Source of the DNA: Chitinophagaceae bacterium
GTDB lineage: Bacteria; Bacteroidota; Bacteroidia; Chitinophagales; Chitinophagaceae
Direction of reading: 5' to 3'
DNA length: 64,000 bases
NCBI GenBank assembly: GCA_016710165.1
Contig: JADJLJ010000001.1
Span: 1,736,001-1,800,000 of the forward strand
Below, one piece after another: positions 62,579 to 64,000 of this stretch. The position numbers and the translations under genes are program-made. The stretch's first letter is position 1; each line of letters opens with the position of its first letter. The notes below the pieces were generated by a model that saw only the letters and a program-made list of their open reading frames with translations, made no database searches and had not been told where the DNA came from.

Positions 62579-63559
62579 ATGAAAAAAGCCATCCGGTACT
62601 GCTTTCTTCCTTTCGTTCTACTGCTGTTGAATTACCCGGCATACTGCTGGGGATTCTATGCCCATCAGAAAATAAATTATTATGCTGTTTTTCTGTTGCC
62701 GCCTGAAATGATGCTTCTGTATAAACCCAACATCGTCTTCCTCAGCGAACATGCCGTTGACCCCGATAAGAGAAGGTATGCAGTGCCGGAAGAAGGGCCA
62801 AGGCATTATATTGACATAGACCAGTACGGTGCGTACCCGTATGACGCACTGCCCCGGAAATGGGATGATGCGGTTGCCCGGTTCGGTGAAGACTCATTGA
62901 AACGGCACGGCATTGTACCCTGGCATATTCAAACCATGCTGTACCGGTTGACGGAAGCTTTCAAGACAAAGAACTTCCCCCTGGTCATGAAGGCCAGTGC
63001 AGAGATCGGTCATTATATTTCCGATGCACATGTGCCCCTGCATGCCTGCAGCAACCACAATGGTCAGTTCACCAACCAAAAGGGGATCCATGGTTTTTGG
63101 GAAAGCCGGGTGCCGGAACTGCTTGCAGAAAAAGAATTCGATTTCTTTATCGGCAAAGCGGAGTATATAAAGAACCCCGGTGATTTTATCTGGAAACGGG
63201 TCCTGGAAAGCGCCAAAGCAGCAGATTCTGTATTACGCTTTGAACGGGAGCTTTCCCTTCAGTTCCGGGATGATAAAAAATATGCTTTTGAAGAACGAAA
63301 CGGGAAGCTGATCCGTCAATATTCTTCTGCCTTTACAAAAGCATACCATACTAAACTAAACGGCATGACCGAACGCCGGATGCGGCAATCGGTCTTTACC
63401 ATCGCTTCGTTCTGGTACACGGCCTGGGTCAATGCAGGCCAGCCGGACCTGAAAGGACTGGGCGGCCGGGAATTCTCCGAAGCCGACCGGAAAGAATTTG
63501 AACAACTCAATGTACAATGGGCATCCGGCGCAAAAATGATCGGGAGGGAAGAACAATAA
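62579..63559 (+). CDS. Zinc-dependent phospholipase C / S1-P1 nuclease-like exported protein
   Basis: Signal peptide that, if cut after AYC, leaves Trp as residue 1 of the mature protein (WGFYAHQKIN), as in enzymes with the tri-zinc site where the N-terminal Trp is a ligand. Further His/Asp ligands: AHQKIN, HYIDID, WHIQTM, GHYISDAHVPLHA and GIHGFWES. 326 aa. ATG 62579 is chosen from the signal peptide. Whether the target is phospholipid or nucleic acid is open; the sequence is closer to the bacterial zinc-dependent phospholipase C-type group. Confidence 0.82.
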   Translation: MKKAIRYCFLPFVLLLLNYPAYCWGFYAHQKINYYAVFLLPPEMMLLYKPNIVFLSEHAVDPDKRRYAVPEEGPRHYIDIDQYGAYPYDALPRKWDDAVARFGEDSLKRHGIVPWHIQTMLYRLTEAFKTKNFPLVMKASAEIGHYISDAHVPLHACSNHNGQFTNQKGIHGFWESRVPELLAEKEFDFFIGKAEYIKNPGDFIWKRVLESAKAADSVLRFERELSLQFRDDKKYAFEERNGKLIRQYSSAFTKAYHTKLNGMTERRMRQSVFTIASFWYTAWVNAGQPDLKGLGGREFSEADRKEFEQLNVQWASGAKMIGREEQ

Positions 63560-63590
63560 ACCCATGAGGTTTTAAAAACCTTATAGGTTT
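63558..63590. repeat. Inverted repeat of the AAACCTATAAGGT family
   Basis: Arms 63558-63573 (AAACCCATGAGGTTTT) and 63575-63590 (AAAACCTTATAGGTTT), 16 positions with one mismatch and one G-T pair, directly after the phospholipase gene. Likely a terminator-like hairpin. Shares the AAACCTATAAGGT sequence with 8598-8651. Confidence 0.6.
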
Positions 63591-63603
63591 GTTACGTTTT
63601 GGG

Positions 63604-63611
63604 TATTTTTG
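63604..63611 (+). promoter_or_regulatory. -7 box of serC
   Basis: TATTTTTG fits TAnnTTTG, 17 nt before the first in-frame ATG (63629) and 74 nt before the family start (63686). Confidence 0.45.
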
Positions 63612-63685
63612 CCCTTCAAATTTTAAACATGAGTGTTTTAAATTCCAAAATCCTGAGCGACGCCGAAGGAAGGGGGCCGGGGGGC

Positions 63686-64000
63686 ATGGTTCATAACTTT
63701 AATGCAGGTCCGTCCATTTTACCCAAAACTGTTTTTGAAGAAGCATCACAGGCTATCCTCAATTTTAATGATACCGGTTTATCCATTTTAGAGATCGGCC
63801 ACCGTACCCCCATTTTCCAGGATGTGATGGATGAAGCAAGGGCCCTGGTCAGGGAATTAATGAACCTGGATGATGACCATGAAGTGTTGTTCCTCCACGG
63901 GGGCGCTTCCACCCAGTTCATGCAGGTACCCATGAACCTGCTGGATGATAAAGAAACAGCCGCATACACCGATACCGGCGTATGGAGCACCAAAGCCATC
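63686..64000 (+). CDS. serC: Phosphoserine aminotransferase, 3' end outside the window
   Basis: PLP enzyme of serine (and PLP) synthesis. The visible 105 residues start MVHNFNAGPSILPKTVFEEA and continue with LEIGHRTPIFQDVMDEAR and FLHGGASTQFMQVPMNLL, diagnostic of SerC. The open frame reaches the window end. An in-frame ATG at 63629 would add 19 residues including a Gly/Arg-rich stretch (EGRGPGG); the family start at 63686 is preferred, although the -7 box at 63604 would place both ATGs in the mRNA. Confidence 0.93.
   Translation, partial: MVHNFNAGPSILPKTVFEEASQAILNFNDTGLSILEIGHRTPIFQDVMDEARALVRELMNLDDDHEVLFLHGGASTQFMQVPMNLLDDKETAAYTDTGVWSTKAI

Overview
The window looks like a chromosomal segment of a member of the Bacteroidota, most likely family Chitinophagaceae. 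The grounds are: gliding-motility genes (gldC, gldH, a PorG-like protein), a protein with a type IX secretion (T9SS) sorting tail, the gene order uppS-bamA-skp-skp-murI, DUF4290 and BatD proteins, no recognisable Shine-Dalgarno sequences, and many copies of the Bacteroidetes -7 promoter element TAnnTTTG just upstream of genes. It is mostly core housekeeping DNA. I saw no rRNA, tRNA, prophage, plasmid or CRISPR array.

Layout. 1-9700: the 3' part of an alkB-type alkane monooxygenase, a secreted aminopeptidase P, a lipoprotein cytochrome c, serS, a secreted cyclophilin, gcvH, a VanZ-like protein, DUF4290, murA, a small lipoprotein and gmk. 9700-19600: a frameshifted CNNM/CBS (GldE/CorC-like) gene, a glycosyltransferase, gldC, yqeY, cvpA, a hydrolase, a CBS protein, a TamA-like barrel, nadK and a two-component system. 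19500-26900: batD, an SDR, a HAD nucleotidase, a tiny Cys/Lys-rich exported protein, psd-cdsA-CPBP protease and dusB. 26900-27720: a REP-associated tyrosine transposase (RAYT) framed by four REP-like sequences. 27700-33500: ALDH/GPx/membrane protein, tadA, sod, the rpmH-rnpA-yidD cluster and murI. 33500-44550: skp, skp, bamA, uppS, a frameshifted T9SS-exported protein, porG-like, gldH, yicC and GNAT. 45000-51500: lpxD, a carboxypeptidase-regulatory-like protein, a frameshifted epimerase, 3-hydroxyacyl-CoA dehydrogenase, pheS and a Bax-inhibitor-1 protein. 51590-53780: an arsenic operon arsR-arsM-arsN2-arsC. 53885-61765: AIM24, then a TetR-controlled RND efflux operon (tetR-tolC-acrA-acrB). 61880-64000: DUF502, a zinc-dependent phospholipase C-like protein and the start of serC.

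Main observations. (1) Four genes carry single-base frameshifts at or beside short homopolymers, which looks more like uncorrected sequencing or assembly error than biology. (2) Two repressor operators can be read directly from sequence: a perfect 11-bp inverted repeat covering the -33/-7 promoter of tetR, and an inverted repeat enclosing the -7 box of arsR. (3) Several genes have TAnnTTTG exactly 4 nt before ATG, which predicts leaderless mRNAs. (4) MurA has Asp where most bacteria have the fosfomycin-reactive Cys. (5) The arsenic operon has no efflux pump in this window. (6) Several families of intergenic inverted repeats recur. I did not find a clearly new multi-gene system; the RAYT/REP island and the pump-less arsenic operon are the nearest to accessory biology.
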